Positions 16,492 through 24,980 of a DNA stretch of 59,396 nucleotides are shown here, in pieces. The position numbers were made by a program, and so were the translations under genes. Source of the stretch: Lachnospiraceae bacterium (lineage in GTDB: Bacteria > Bacillota > Clostridia > Lachnospirales > Lachnospiraceae). The stretch's first letter is position 1, and the number at the start of each line of letters is the position of its first letter. Below the pieces are notes generated by a model. The model was not told the origin of the DNA. It ran no database searches and saw only the letters and a program-made list of their open reading frames with translations. The stretch lies in NCBI GenBank assembly GCA_910575775.1, contig CAJTEY010000026.1, positions 1 to 59,396 on the forward strand, written 5' to 3'.

Positions 16492-17766
16492 TTGCTTCGA
16501 TTCCTTGCTGACAGTCAAAATTATTGCGACTGGCTGAAAGGAATTGATAGGCTGACCAAGGATCAGAAAGAAGTCCTTTACCAAAGACTAAAATCTGAAC
16601 TGGAGGGCACTAGAGAAAAAACCAGTAATACAGTCGGCTTAAAGATTGAGGACACTGTTGCCACAAAAGAAATTTCCAAAGTAAGAATTATGGCAGACAA
16701 ACCATCAAGCACCATAGAATGTTGTCTCCATTGCGGCAGCGTCCGCATTAAGAAACATGGTAAGACCAAAGGCGGCATAACAAGGTACATCTGTAAAGAC
16801 TGTGGTAAAACGTTCACGGAGAATTATGGTTTAATAACGCATTATTCACACCTGTCAAGGCATCAGCTACTAGAGATTGTACGCGGCACAATTTCAAGGC
16901 TGTCTATAACAGAAATAGCCAACAACATCAACGTGTCAACAAGCACAGTATGGTCATACAGAATGAAGATATACCAGACCATACAAAATATTTATGGGCA
17001 ATGTGACACATTCAATAACATTGTAGAAGCAGATGGCAAGTATGAACGTCTATCGTTCAAAGGCTGTAAAGACAAAACATTCTTTATAGACAAATTAAAA
17101 AGGATGCCAAGACACCACAGAAGCAGAAAAGAACGCATAGAATACTTGGACAGCTGTAATAAGTATAGGGAACTATTTGAGAATAACCCAAGCCTGTTAA
17201 AGGAAATGATTTATCATAGTCAAAAACGAATGGATGGAACCAGAACCATAGACCGAAACCATCAACATGTTTGTATCTTGACAGCCGTAGACCGAACCAA
17301 CAACATTTATTTGGAAGCCGTTTCATTGGGGACGCCAGATTCCATAGAAGTTTACAACAGACTGCAAGGAAAGATAACCAAAGAAGCTGTTCTTGTAACC
17401 GATGACCATCACAGTTATAAGTATTTTACACGTAAGGAAATGATAGAACACGTAAAGATTCCGGGTGGTACATATGTTGTGGGTGCCTACAGCCTAAGCA
17501 GAGTCAACAGTCTGCACAGCTCATTAGATAAATTCATAAGCAAAGATTTGGAAAGTAAGCCAGCTACAAAATATCTTGACTTGTATCTAATGATGTTCTG
17601 GTGGTTGCAAAAGAATAAAGACGTAAGCAATGCAGACTTAGTAAGCAGGCTGTTTAGCATTATGACGGGCAGCATAGATAATGATTCACGTTCCAAAATG
17701 CTGCCAATCACGATAGAGAGCCTAAACAGCAGAGAATTTCCAATAGATACCAAAAATTATTTTTAG
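16492..17766 (+). CDS. IS1595-like transposase B, diverged from A
   Basis: The product has 424 residues and starts at TTG 16492, 20 bp after the nuclease stop, with a weak ribosome site. The layout is the same as copy A: helical leader, zinc ribbon (CCLHCGSVRIKKHG, then YICKDCGKTF), HTH and a DDE-type core with VEADGKYERLSFKG, LVTDDHHSYKYF and VNSLHSSL. The RRMPRHHR-like insertion is also present (KRMPRHHRSRKERIEYL). It is clearly paralogous to A but too diverged to be a recent duplicate. The frame appears complete. The tight spacing suggests co-transcription with the nuclease. Confidence 0.78.
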   Translation: MLRFLADSQNYCDWLKGIDRLTKDQKEVLYQRLKSELEGTREKTSNTVGLKIEDTVATKEISKVRIMADKPSSTIECCLHCGSVRIKKHGKTKGGITRYICKDCGKTFTENYGLITHYSHLSRHQLLEIVRGTISRLSITEIANNINVSTSTVWSYRMKIYQTIQNIYGQCDTFNNIVEADGKYERLSFKGCKDKTFFIDKLKRMPRHHRSRKERIEYLDSCNKYRELFENNPSLLKEMIYHSQKRMDGTRTIDRNHQHVCILTAVDRTNNIYLEAVSLGTPDSIEVYNRLQGKITKEAVLVTDDHHSYKYFTRKEMIEHVKIPGGTYVVGAYSLSRVNSLHSSLDKFISKDLESKPATKYLDLYLMMFWWLQKNKDVSNADLVSRLFSIMTGSIDNDSRSKMLPITIESLNSREFPIDTKNYF

Positions 17767-17776
17767 AGTTACAGAA

Positions 17777-17812
17777 AGTGAGCCACACTTTCATTTTGTG
17801 GTGTGGCTCACT
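17777..17812. repeat. Perfect 12-bp inverted repeat after transposase B
   Basis: AGTGAGCCACAC (17777-17788) and GTGTGGCTCACT (17801-17812) form a strong hairpin. There is no T-run, so it may be a terminator of non-standard type or an element end. The open frame that follows to 17892 may be the tail of a disrupted gene, but this is weak. Confidence 0.5.
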
Positions 17813-17892
17813 ATATTAAATGGGGAAAATTAGAAAATGCAGTTCCAGAAAAACAGTTGCTTAAATTGCATAAACAATATGAAAATTTATAA

Positions 17893-18064
17893 ATATTCAC
17901 CAATTTTTTCTAAATAAGCACTGGGAACACTTTTCGGAAAAGAGAGAAAATGAATGTCAATGGAATAGAAGCAGGATACCTTTGCTCGTGTGAGATAAAG
18001 AAGTAAAAGAAGTGTAAAAAATTTTGCCGTTCCCTGTTCGGCTGACTGCCGGACGGGTCGGGCG
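17893..18064. other. Junction between low-GC DNA and conjugative-element DNA
   Basis: No gene is seen. Base composition switches sharply from AT-rich to GC-rich around 18025-18030, just before the 3' end of the serine recombinase gene. Recombinase genes of this type usually sit at an end of their element, so an attachment site or rearrangement junction is likely here. No duplicated core could be identified. Confidence 0.4.
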
Positions 18065-19285
18065 TTAGTCGGGCAACTCTACCTTGCCGACAAAAGAGTA
18101 ATAGATTTCGATTTCCTGTCTGCGGAGCTTCCCCCGCCGTTTCCCGTCAAGGGCTTCCGATTCGTGGATAACGATTTTCTCCACAAACTCCCGTAAAAGG
18201 GTAGGGGTGAGTTTCTCAAAGCTGGTGTACTTGCGGACTACTTTCATAAACTTCTCGGCGTTTGCCGTGGCTTCCAGCGTCTTGGAAAGCTCGCCCTGCA
18301 GAACGGCGGCACGCTCTTTCAGTTCCTTTTGCTCGGCTTCGTAGTCTGCCGAAAGTTCCGTGAAACGCTCGTCCGATATGCGTCCCGCCACGCTGTCCTC
18401 ATACAGCCGCTTGAAGATAGCGGAGAGTTCCGCAACCCGCTTTTCTGCCGCTTCCAGTTCTTTCTTCTTGGCGGCGTTCCGGCGTTTGCTCCCGTCCTCG
18501 GTCTGCTCGGTCAACAGCTTCATAAACCGGGCTTCATGTTTTGCGGCGTAGCTGGTGACTTTCCGTAAATTCTCGGTCACTCCGGCGGTCAACAGGTCGG
18601 TGCGGATAAAGTGCGCCGTACAGTCTGGCGTGCGCTTCTTGTAGCTGCCGCATATGTAGCAGTCCTGCCGCCGTTTTTCGGTCTGATACCGCTGCTGGTA
18701 CATGACGCTGCCGCAGTCCGCACAAAAGAGTATGCCGGAGAACAAGCCCACTTCATCATAGCGGTTAGGGCGTTTGTGCTGCTTGCGTAGCTCCTGCACC
18801 CGTTCCCATGTGTCCTTGTCGATTATCTGCTCATGGTGGTTCTCAAAGATTGCTTGCTTGTCCTCGCTGTTGTAGATAATCTTGCTGCACTTGTAGGATT
18901 GGGTGGTGGTCTTGAAGTTCACAAGGCAGCCCGTGTATTCCCGGTTTTCAAGGATATGTACAACGGTGTTCGCCGCCCATTTGCACTCATAGCCGGGGTG
19001 GTAGCGGCGTGTGCTTCCCGTCCGGCGGTATTCCAGCGTTCCCGGCGTGGGGATTTCCTGCTCCGTGAGCATACGGGCTATCTTGGTCGGACCGTTCCCG
19101 GCAAGACATAAGCTGTATATCTGCTTCACCACGGGGCGGCTTCTTCGTCAATGATGAAATTTTCGTCCTCGTCCATGAGGTAGCCGTACACGGGCTTGCT
19201 TGTGACAGGCTTCCCGCTCATGCCTTTTGAGCGTTTTACCGCCCGGATTTTCTTGCTCGTATCCCTCACCAGCCATTCGTTAAAA
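18065..19285 (-). pseudogene. Large serine recombinase, 5'-truncated and frameshifted
   Basis: The long remaining frame (18065-19132) encodes the recombinase DNA-binding domain (GPTKIARMLTEQEIPTPG), the zinc ribbon (FCADCGSVMYQ, later CYICGSYKK) and the C-terminal coiled coil and tail of TnpX-like integrases. Upstream, a second frame reads IFNEWLVRDTSKKIRAVKRS up to DEEAAP and then runs into a stop. Restoring one C in the GCCGCCCCGTGG stretch near 19130 would rejoin the frames as EEAAPVVKQIYSL. The N-terminal catalytic domain with its Ser is missing; the gene joins sigma-factor sequence near 19286. It cannot be active. Confidence 0.88.
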
Positions 19286-19460
19286 ATGTTGTGCCTAAAG
19301 GGTAAAACTTTTCTTCTGTGAGATATTCAAGGGATATTTCTTTTTGCCGCCGCCTGCTCCTGTCACGCCATGCGTTGATAGCCGCAAAGCGTATGACGGT
19401 CTTACAAAAGCCGTTGAACGTATACATGATGTGTTCCTTGTATGCTTTTGTGCAAGGCAT
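19286..19460 (-). pseudogene. 5' fragment of an element-encoded sigma-70-like factor
   Basis: The frame starts at an ATG (19460) behind an AAAGGGG site and reads YTFNGFCKTVIRFAAINAWRD, then SRRRQKEISLEYLTEEKFYPLGTT. This matches the N-terminus of small sigma-70-like regulators of Clostridia conjugative elements as I know them. It then runs out of frame into recombinase sequence and stops. The deletion that joined the two removed the end of the sigma gene, any excisionase gene between, and the recombinase catalytic domain. Confidence 0.7.
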
Positions 19461-19622
19461 AGATGATTTCCCCTTTCTCCCACATAGGGCGGTGTATGGT
19501 TTACGGTTACGTTTTTATAAATTAAGGGGTAACAGCACTTTAGACTATTTCCCCTTAGTTGCGTTAGCTCTATAAAATATTAACTGATAAAAAAATCTAC
19601 TCAATGTTCCTGCGCCCAGTTT

Positions 19623-21263
19623 CTACTCATAAGACACAATAAACTTAAAAGTTGTATTTAACCACCCGGCATCATCATTGAAACCCTCCACATAGAAGTA
19701 ATAACTCCCATCTTGCTCTACTTCTATGGAAGCCGTATCGCCCTCTTGCCAAATAGTGGTTTCTAATTCTGATTTTTCACCATTTTCATCAATAAGTCCT
19801 ACATTGAATGTTCCAGATACCGAATCATTGTACTTAATATGAAAAATATCACCTTTGTTCATGGGAAAAATACACTTAGGATAAATAGTCATTTCATTTT
19901 TGTGGGTAATACCACTAATCCATACTTCTTCATTTGCTTCAACAATCCTTGACGCAGTTTCTATAATCAATCCCTTTTCTTCTTCTGTAAGATTTTTCAT
20001 ATATTTACACTGTTCTGTGACATCTTCCATAAGTGTTTCCATATTGTCAAATGGTCCGACAGAGGTATAACTATCTTTTCGTACCAATACAAACATAATG
20101 TTTCCCGCAGAAACGGAAGCAAGGGGCTTGTCATCTTCTCCTGCACCATCACAAAAGATATAGTATACTCCATCTTCTGTTAATATTTCATTCAGTATTT
20201 CGCTGTTCACCCACGGTTTCATACCATTAGCAACAGAAGGGGCGGCGTATGCACCGATTACAAAAAAGCAAACACAAGCAGCAACCGTAAAAATAGTAGT
20301 AATAGCAATAATCACTTTTGATTTTTCCCTAAATTTCATAATCGCACCTAACCTTTCTTTTAACTGTTCTGCTCCCTCTGTCAAAGTGACGGAAGCTAAA
20401 GAACTTTTGTAGAGATTGTTTGACTTCAAAAAGGAAATTAGTGTATCTCCATACTCACGCCTTGCGGTATCATCAAGTACAGATATGACTTTTTCATCAC
20501 ATGACAATTCACAGGATTTATTCACTTCCTTTTCCAGTAAATATACAAAAGGATTGAACCAATGGACGCACACAACAATCTGTATCAGCCATTTATAAAA
20601 CATATCCCTCTGCTTGTAGTGAACCAGCTCATGCACAAAGATATAAGACAACTCTTTATCTTCCCATTCGCCAACGGGCAAAATGATTCTTGGTCGAAAG
20701 AAACCAATCAGCATAGGGGAAGCAAGCAGCGGATTACAGGATAATTCTACCCTTGTCTTAATTTTCAGTTTTTCTTCACAATCAGATAGCAGATTCAAGA
20801 TTTTTATATCTGATACTTCTTTATTTCCTGCTTTGATGTATTGAATAAAGCCTTGATAAACCGTTACTTTGCGGACAAATAAAACCAGTGTCAATGCTGA
20901 CCAGATAAAAAACAGGCAGACATATTTGTCAACTGGCTCACGCATGGCAGCGGTGGTTATTTCCCGGTTTGTCTGTATCGGCTCTGCTTTGCTGTTACCC
21001 GTATCTGCGGGAACGGGTACATTGGGGGGTGTAGGGATTTCATTTGTTATTGCTGTTGTGTCAAATTTTTCAAACAGACTTCCAATAATCGTAGTGTCGG
21101 GAGTAAAGGGAAGCAGAAAACGCAAAGCAACAACTATCCAGATATAATACTGCCAACGCTTGCTGAATTTGTTTTTATACAGCGGCTTCAATCCCAAAAT
21201 GAGAAACAGTAACAGTGCGCCGGAAACAGACAGCGACAATAATATTTTTATAAATTCACTCAT
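19623..21263 (-). CDS. BlaR1/MecR1-type M56 membrane metallopeptidase (second pair)
   Basis: The start is placed at 21263, because GGAGAG lies just upstream and the ATGAGTGA overlap with the BlaI stop implies coupling. The ~546-residue product has membrane helices at about 5-27, 37-55 and 115-135. A zinc site HELVHYKQRD lies near residue 209, with a downstream ELSCDEKV motif typical of M56 peptidases. A membrane helix near 325 leads to a ~200-residue external domain with a beta-rich end (YYFYVEGFND). The external domain is unlike a penicillin-binding sensor. It senses an unknown signal and inactivates the repressor encoded upstream. Confidence 0.88.
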   Translation of the reverse strand: MSEFIKILLSLSVSGALLLFLILGLKPLYKNKFSKRWQYYIWIVVALRFLLPFTPDTTIIGSLFEKFDTTAITNEIPTPPNVPVPADTGNSKAEPIQTNREITTAAMREPVDKYVCLFFIWSALTLVLFVRKVTVYQGFIQYIKAGNKEVSDIKILNLLSDCEEKLKIKTRVELSCNPLLASPMLIGFFRPRIILPVGEWEDKELSYIFVHELVHYKQRDMFYKWLIQIVVCVHWFNPFVYLLEKEVNKSCELSCDEKVISVLDDTARREYGDTLISFLKSNNLYKSSLASVTLTEGAEQLKERLGAIMKFREKSKVIIAITTIFTVAACVCFFVIGAYAAPSVANGMKPWVNSEILNEILTEDGVYYIFCDGAGEDDKPLASVSAGNIMFVLVRKDSYTSVGPFDNMETLMEDVTEQCKYMKNLTEEEKGLIIETASRIVEANEEVWISGITHKNEMTIYPKCIFPMNKGDIFHIKYNDSVSGTFNVGLIDENGEKSELETTIWQEGDTASIEVEQDGSYYFYVEGFNDDAGWLNTTFKFIVSYE

Positions 21264-21630
21264 TTTCTTCTCTCCAAAATGTTTCAATCTCTTTCAATTC
21301 GTCTGCCGAAAGAATATCCTGCCGCAACAAGGTTGATACTAAGTTCTTCACATTCCCGCCGTAGACTTTATCAAGAAAGCTGTGGGTCTGCATGGTCTGG
21401 TATTCTGCTTCTGTTACCGTAGCCACATACTCATTCTTCCTGCCGATTTTTTTGACTTTCAAGAACTTTTTTTCGCCCAGACGGGAAAGCAGAGTGAGTA
21501 CGGTGTTGTTCTTCCATTCGTTTTTATCTTTTTCCAGTTCCTCCATGATGAGGGAATATAAAGCTGCCCCTCCATTCTTCCAGATGATTTTCATTAGTAC
21601 CAATTCGGATTCAGAAATTTGCTGTGCCAT
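21256..21630 (-). CDS. BlaI/MecI/CopY-family repressor (second pair)
   Basis: The protein has 124 residues. The winged-helix core reads SESELVLMKIIWKNGGAALYSLI with NTVLTLLSRLGEKKFLKVKK, and a C-terminal dimerisation region follows. It is followed by its BlaR1 partner with an 8-bp overlap. Two direct repeats just upstream (21646-21690) are likely operators, giving autoregulation. It differs clearly from the BlaI copy at 5933 and so probably responds to a different signal. Confidence 0.9.
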   Translation of the reverse strand: MAQQISESELVLMKIIWKNGGAALYSLIMEELEKDKNEWKNNTVLTLLSRLGEKKFLKVKKIGRKNEYVATVTEAEYQTMQTHSFLDKVYGGNVKNLVSTLLRQDILSADELKEIETFWREENE

Positions 21631-21645
21631 TTTGTCCTCCTCTTA

Positions 21646-21690
21646 TCTTAACATTTTGTGGGTATATAAACATCTTAACACTTTGTGGGT
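21646..21690 (-). promoter_or_regulatory. Candidate BlaI operator repeats
   Basis: TCTTAACAyTTTGTGGGT occurs at 21646-21663 and again at 21673-21690, a 27-bp period with one mismatch. On the minus strand the repeats cover the place expected for the promoter of the BlaI/BlaR1 pair, so repressor binding would block it. Confidence 0.6.
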
Positions 21691-21735
21691 GATGATGCAA
21701 TACCATAATGAAAATTTAAGAATTTATAAAAAGAT

Positions 21736-22067
21736 ATGAAAGATAGGGGGAATTTCGTAGTAGTCGGCATTGTGGCAGGGTATGAAACGAGAAAGACAGA
21801 GAGGAATGTGGCGGAAAGGAATTTTGCTGATGCAATAAACAAAGCTGCAGCAAAGAAAGAAACGAATACTTTCCGGCCGGAGAGTTCTGATGAAGTGATG
21901 CAGGCATGGGACAAGGCGCTTGCTTGGGTGACATCGTAGGTTCCGCAAAGTCGATGGCTGAAAAGATTATACATAGGCTGGAGAATCCGCTGACCCCGGC
22001 GGCGAACCCGGATTTTGCGGGGCAGGAATTGATGTTCTATAAAAAGTTCTTAGAGTTTTTGGTGTAG
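21736..22067 (+). pseudogene. Decayed hypothetical gene of mobile-cluster type
   Basis: An intact start frame (21736-21939) begins MKDRGNFVVVGIVAGYETRK and ends after WDKALAWVTS. In another frame the sequence goes on as GSAKSMAEKIIHRLENPLTP and stops at 22065-22067. The two pieces read like one gene that suffered a frameshift and perhaps an internal deletion. Its style resembles the hypothetical proteins behind the first BlaI/BlaR1 pair, and it again sits beside a BlaI gene. No function is known. Confidence 0.5.
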
Positions 22068-22111
22068 TGGATTTCCAAAAAGGGAGAAAACTAATAATAT
22101 ACAAATGATAA

Positions 22112-22147
22112 AAGGGAACCGGCAGGGACAGGCTGGTTCCCTTGTTA
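22112..22147 (+). terminator. Weak hairpin terminator
   Basis: AAGGGAACC (22112-22120) pairs with GGTTCCCTT (22135-22143) and is followed by GTTAC. It sits right after the decayed gene. Confidence 0.4.
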
Positions 22148-22218
22148 CATATCAGTACGGGGAGGCGGAAAATAAGGCCGGTTACTGGCTGGAGTGGAGT
22201 AAAGGAGGCGGTGGCAGA

Positions 22219-22549
22219 TGGAAGTGATCAGATGCCCAACCCCAAATGCAGGCGGCGCATTTTGGACGATGAGGGAACAGAGACGGAGTGGACGATCCTT
22301 GAGATCAAATTTTTGGAAATTTCCACCGATGGGACATTTTATGCTGAGTGCATAACATGGCTTTGCCATCCAAAACAGGCTGTGGAGGTATACGGTATAT
22401 GTATGGTCAGATGCCCCGCTTGCAAAGGACGGATCTGCGATATTATTGCCACCGCAGGAGGGCGCGTAGTTTTAAAGGTTAAATGCCCCGAATGCGGGAG
22501 GATAGTCAAATTGGAATGGCTGCTACAGGTCACGGAGACAGCTAAATAG
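22219..22549 (+). pseudogene. Zinc-ribbon protein gene, probably frameshifted
   Basis: A GGAGG site at about 22205 precedes an ATG at 22219 whose frame reads MEVIRCP but soon diverges. The other frame supplies NPKCRRRILDD and continues to the stop at 22549. Together they would make a protein of about 110 residues with four CxxC-like knuckles, including CPACKGRICD and CPECGR. One missing base near 22236 explains the break. Alternatively a shorter protein starts at an internal ATG. Zinc-ribbon proteins of this size occur in phages and conjugative elements. Confidence 0.5.
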
Positions 22550-22592
22550 GACTTACTACCGAGCGAGTGGGATCAGGGGACATCGAGTCACG

Positions 22593-22646
22593 AATGGCCG
22601 GAGTGAAGCTAGAGACAATGAGCCTTAGCTTACTCCGGCCATTTTT
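22593..22646 (+). terminator. Strong long hairpin terminator
   Basis: AATGGCCGGAG and AAGCTA on the left pair with TTAGCTT and CTCCGGCCATT on the right, giving a stem of about 18 bp followed by TTTCC. It closes the zinc-ribbon gene. Confidence 0.75.
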
Positions 22647-22721
22647 CCATTTTAAATCAATTTCATATCAAAAATAGAAGCGTTTCTGGCTTTACGAAGG
22701 CGTAAAGAAAGGAATGCTTTT

Positions 22722-23023
22722 ATGTCTAAAAATCATCAGGATCAAGTCAGGGAACAAAGAAACCACAAGGAATGTAACGGAAGAGGAATACAGGAATTAC
22801 TTTAGACCGTGGTGGCAGCAGAAAAAGCATGAGTAGCGGAACCGGGAGGCGATGGAGCAGAACGGTTATACGGAAGAATCCTACGAGGAATGGAAAGAGA
22901 ACGATATGCGGACGGAACTTTTTGCGGAGAGCATGGAGGAACTGACGGACACTGGATTTCCGCAAAAACAAGGTTATAGAGAAACTGCGCCATTTTTTCC
23001 GGGAACATGGGTTTGATGTGTAG
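22722..23023 (+). pseudogene. Decayed conjugative-element gene
   Basis: Successive frames read MSKNHQDQVR, then VTEEEYRNYFRPWWQQKK with a stop, then REAMEQNGYTEESYEEWKEN, then MRTELFAESMEELTD, and finally KNKVIEKLRHFFREHGFDV with a stop at 23021. The order is coherent, so this is one small hydrophilic gene broken by at least two frameshifts and a nonsense codon. The TEEEYR start recalls small sigma-like proteins of Clostridia elements, but the rest is not recognised. Confidence 0.5.
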
Positions 23024-23064
23024 CTCTTCCCTTATTCGACAGGAAAAGATATGTTTGTCGAACG

Positions 23065-23115
23065 GTTTTCAAAAAAGTTTCATTTTTCATTGCCTGTTTT
23101 CAAAAAAGTGTCATT
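23065..23115 (+). promoter_or_regulatory. Paired direct repeat, probable element promoter
   Basis: GTTTTCAAAAAAGTTTCATT (23065-23084) recurs at 23096-23115 with one change. The 31-bp period is about three helical turns. It lies upstream of a small frame with a GGAGGG site. In Clostridia elements a similar paired block, as I recall it, stands ahead of the excisionase and recombinase genes, so it may be the target of the element's own sigma-like regulator. Confidence 0.5.
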
Positions 23116-23169
23116 ACGACAGTGAAGGGGTACAAGATTATCTGCCCCGGAAAGGAGGGAACGGAGCCT

Positions 23170-23265
23170 ATGGAAAATCACAGGAGCTCATCGGCATCTT
23201 ACAGGTGCAATTCAGGAAAACAGGGCATTCCCTGTACTCTGGAATCCCCTGTTTTCATCAGATGA
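23170..23265 (+). CDS. Small ORF (31 aa) behind the paired repeat
   Basis: An ATG follows AAAGGAGGGAACGGAGCC, and the frame MENHRSSSASYR continues for 31 codons to TGA. It has two Cys residues and a Ser/Arg-rich start. Its position behind the repeat pair and the ribosome site are the only support. It may be the 5' end of a longer ancestral gene. Confidence 0.3.
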   Translation: MENHRSSSASYRCNSGKQGIPCTLESPVFIR

Positions 23266-23390
23266 TGCTAAATTGTCTGCTGTATGTTAACTATTCGTAA
23301 AACGTTGGATCTGCGAATGCTTACCCAGGCTGGATATCATTGATGGCCTGCATGGCAGTCTCGCCAGTTACTGTATGAAGCTCCCTGGAG

Positions 23391-24322
23391 TCAGCAATGG
23401 GCAGGCAGGCATCGCATATACTGATGACGGCGCGGTTCCTGGAATCCATTGTGCAGGAGCTTTACAGGCGTAAGGGAGGCATCCTGCTCCACAACAAATA
23501 TCTCTTTCAGATCGGGGGAATAGCGGAGCCGGAAGCCATCCACTGGTCCTTCATGGTGCGGAACCATCGTTCGGTCTTTGCCTTTGCCGTTGGTGTGTAA
23601 GGCTGGAAGTAATTGAGGGTGGAGCCGATCCATGCGCACAGCAGTTCCATCTGCCTGTTCTTATAGGAACTGCCGTTGTCAAAGCTGAATACCTTTGGCC
23701 TGCCGTATCTGGAGACGGCAGAGCGCTTGACGGACATAAGATTTACAAAGCTGTCCTGAAAAAAATGTCAATGCCGGTGATAAAACGGCTTGCGTCATCA
23801 TCAGCGCAATGATGTAAACTTTCTTTTTTCCGTTTTCCGTGATCATCCTCGGGCCAACGCTGGAACCGCCGCACCAGACCTCATTGACATGGGGGCGTTC
23901 ATAGCGGCGCATATCCTTATTGTCCGTCATCCTGTTTTCAGCCATGAGCTGGTTCACGAAACGGCTGACGGAGGATTCGGAAACGGAAGTTTTTGAGATG
24001 GGGCCGTTATCAAGGAGCGGGCGGCAGATCATGGAGGCGGGCATTCTGGGACAGCTTTCCTTTATGTGGCGGATAAATTTCTGGCGTTCATCATCCGGGC
24101 AGCGGCTCCTGCCGGAATCAGAACGGCTTTTTGGCATGAGTGCGTCAAAACCGTTTTTAAATAAGAGCGGTACCATCTTTCGATGGAAGCGGCGGAAAAA
24201 TGTTTTGTGGAGCCGTCCGGAGCCGGATAAGGCTTCCCGGCTGCCGCCCTGTAGTAATCGTCAGGACTCTGGAAATCATCCTTCGTGCCGCTTGTCAAAG
24301 GGGCAGCAGCCCCGTAGCGCAT
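23391..24322 (-). pseudogene. IS481-like DDE transposase, broken into several frames
   Basis: Reading on the minus strand, fragments give a helical N-terminus (KHFSAASIERWYRSYLK), then GFDALMPKSRSDSGRSR and a second HTH, then DNKDMRRYERPHVNEVWCGG, and the integrase core FSFDNGSSYKN with KTERWFRTMKDQWMA. Frames shift near 24150, 23770 and 23515, and sequence after QWMA jumps to SPDLKEIFVVEQDASLTP, which implies an internal deletion. In intact relatives, as I know them, the first catalytic Asp follows WCG (WCGDSS); here it is WCGGSS. The gene is inactive on several counts. Confidence 0.75.
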
Positions 24323-24457
24323 CAGGGCGGCAGCAGGAGGAAAAACAGAGGGAAACGAGTTCCTTTAAGGGACAGAGGGGAATGCCGCAGGAAAGAAGAC
24401 GCTGTTTCCAGTGGTGCAGGTAGGAGCTAAAGCGGCGCAAGCCGCGAATAGAAGATG

Positions 24458-24499
24458 GCAGGAGCTTAACTTTGGACGGCTGGGGCTCCTGCTTTTTTA
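24458..24499 (+). terminator. Intrinsic terminator
   Basis: GCAGGAGC (24458-24465) pairs with GCTCCTGC (24485-24492), followed by TTTTTTAA. It sits beyond the transposase remnant and near the end of the decayed region. Confidence 0.7.
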
Positions 24500-24559
24500 A
24501 TCGGGTCACAAAGGTATGATAACACAGAAAACGCAGATGTAAAGAAGGTGACGGATTCT

Positions 24560-24790
24560 CCGCCTGGCTGGATACATCCGTAGATTCAACTAATCTGGGT
24601 AAAAACGGTGATTTGGGATGTAGATAATCTAAAGAATAATAGCGGTAAGGACAGTGACGGCGCAGCGAACGGAGATAACGCAGACGGAAGCGGAGACAGT
24701 ACAGGCGGAAATGGAAACGGCGGAGACAATTACGATTGAGACAGAATCCTTCTCTGCTTACGCCATCGCTTACCGGCCGGCGGATGGGAG
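24560..24790 (+). pseudogene. Remnant of a surface-protein gene
   Basis: One frame encodes a Gly/Asn/Asp-rich run (NGDNADGSGDSTGGNGNG), and another contains TITIETESFSAYAIAYRP. The latter motif is typical of the last Ig-like repeat before the wall-anchoring tail in Clostridia adhesins. Neither is part of an intact gene. The stretch 24500-24980 holds no other gene, only this and a terminator. Confidence 0.4.
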
Positions 24791-24822
24791 CGCAGGAATA
24801 GAAAGAACGAGAAAGAAAGAGA

Positions 24823-24858
24823 AAGCCCCGGGCCTGTGTAAAGCAGGTTCGGGGTTTT
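24823..24858 (+). terminator. Intrinsic terminator
   Basis: AGCCCCG and CCTG pair with CAGG and CGGGGT in a two-part stem, followed by TTTTTG. It precedes the lipoprotein gene at 24981. Confidence 0.7.
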
Positions 24859-24980
24859 TGGCTGAACAGAATGTTGACGGCAGGGCATATTTGTCATACG
24901 CTTACATTGTCGGATGCGGACAAAGAGACAGATGTGAAATGCAGGTCAGAATTTACTTTCTGTGATGAAAGGGACAGGGG

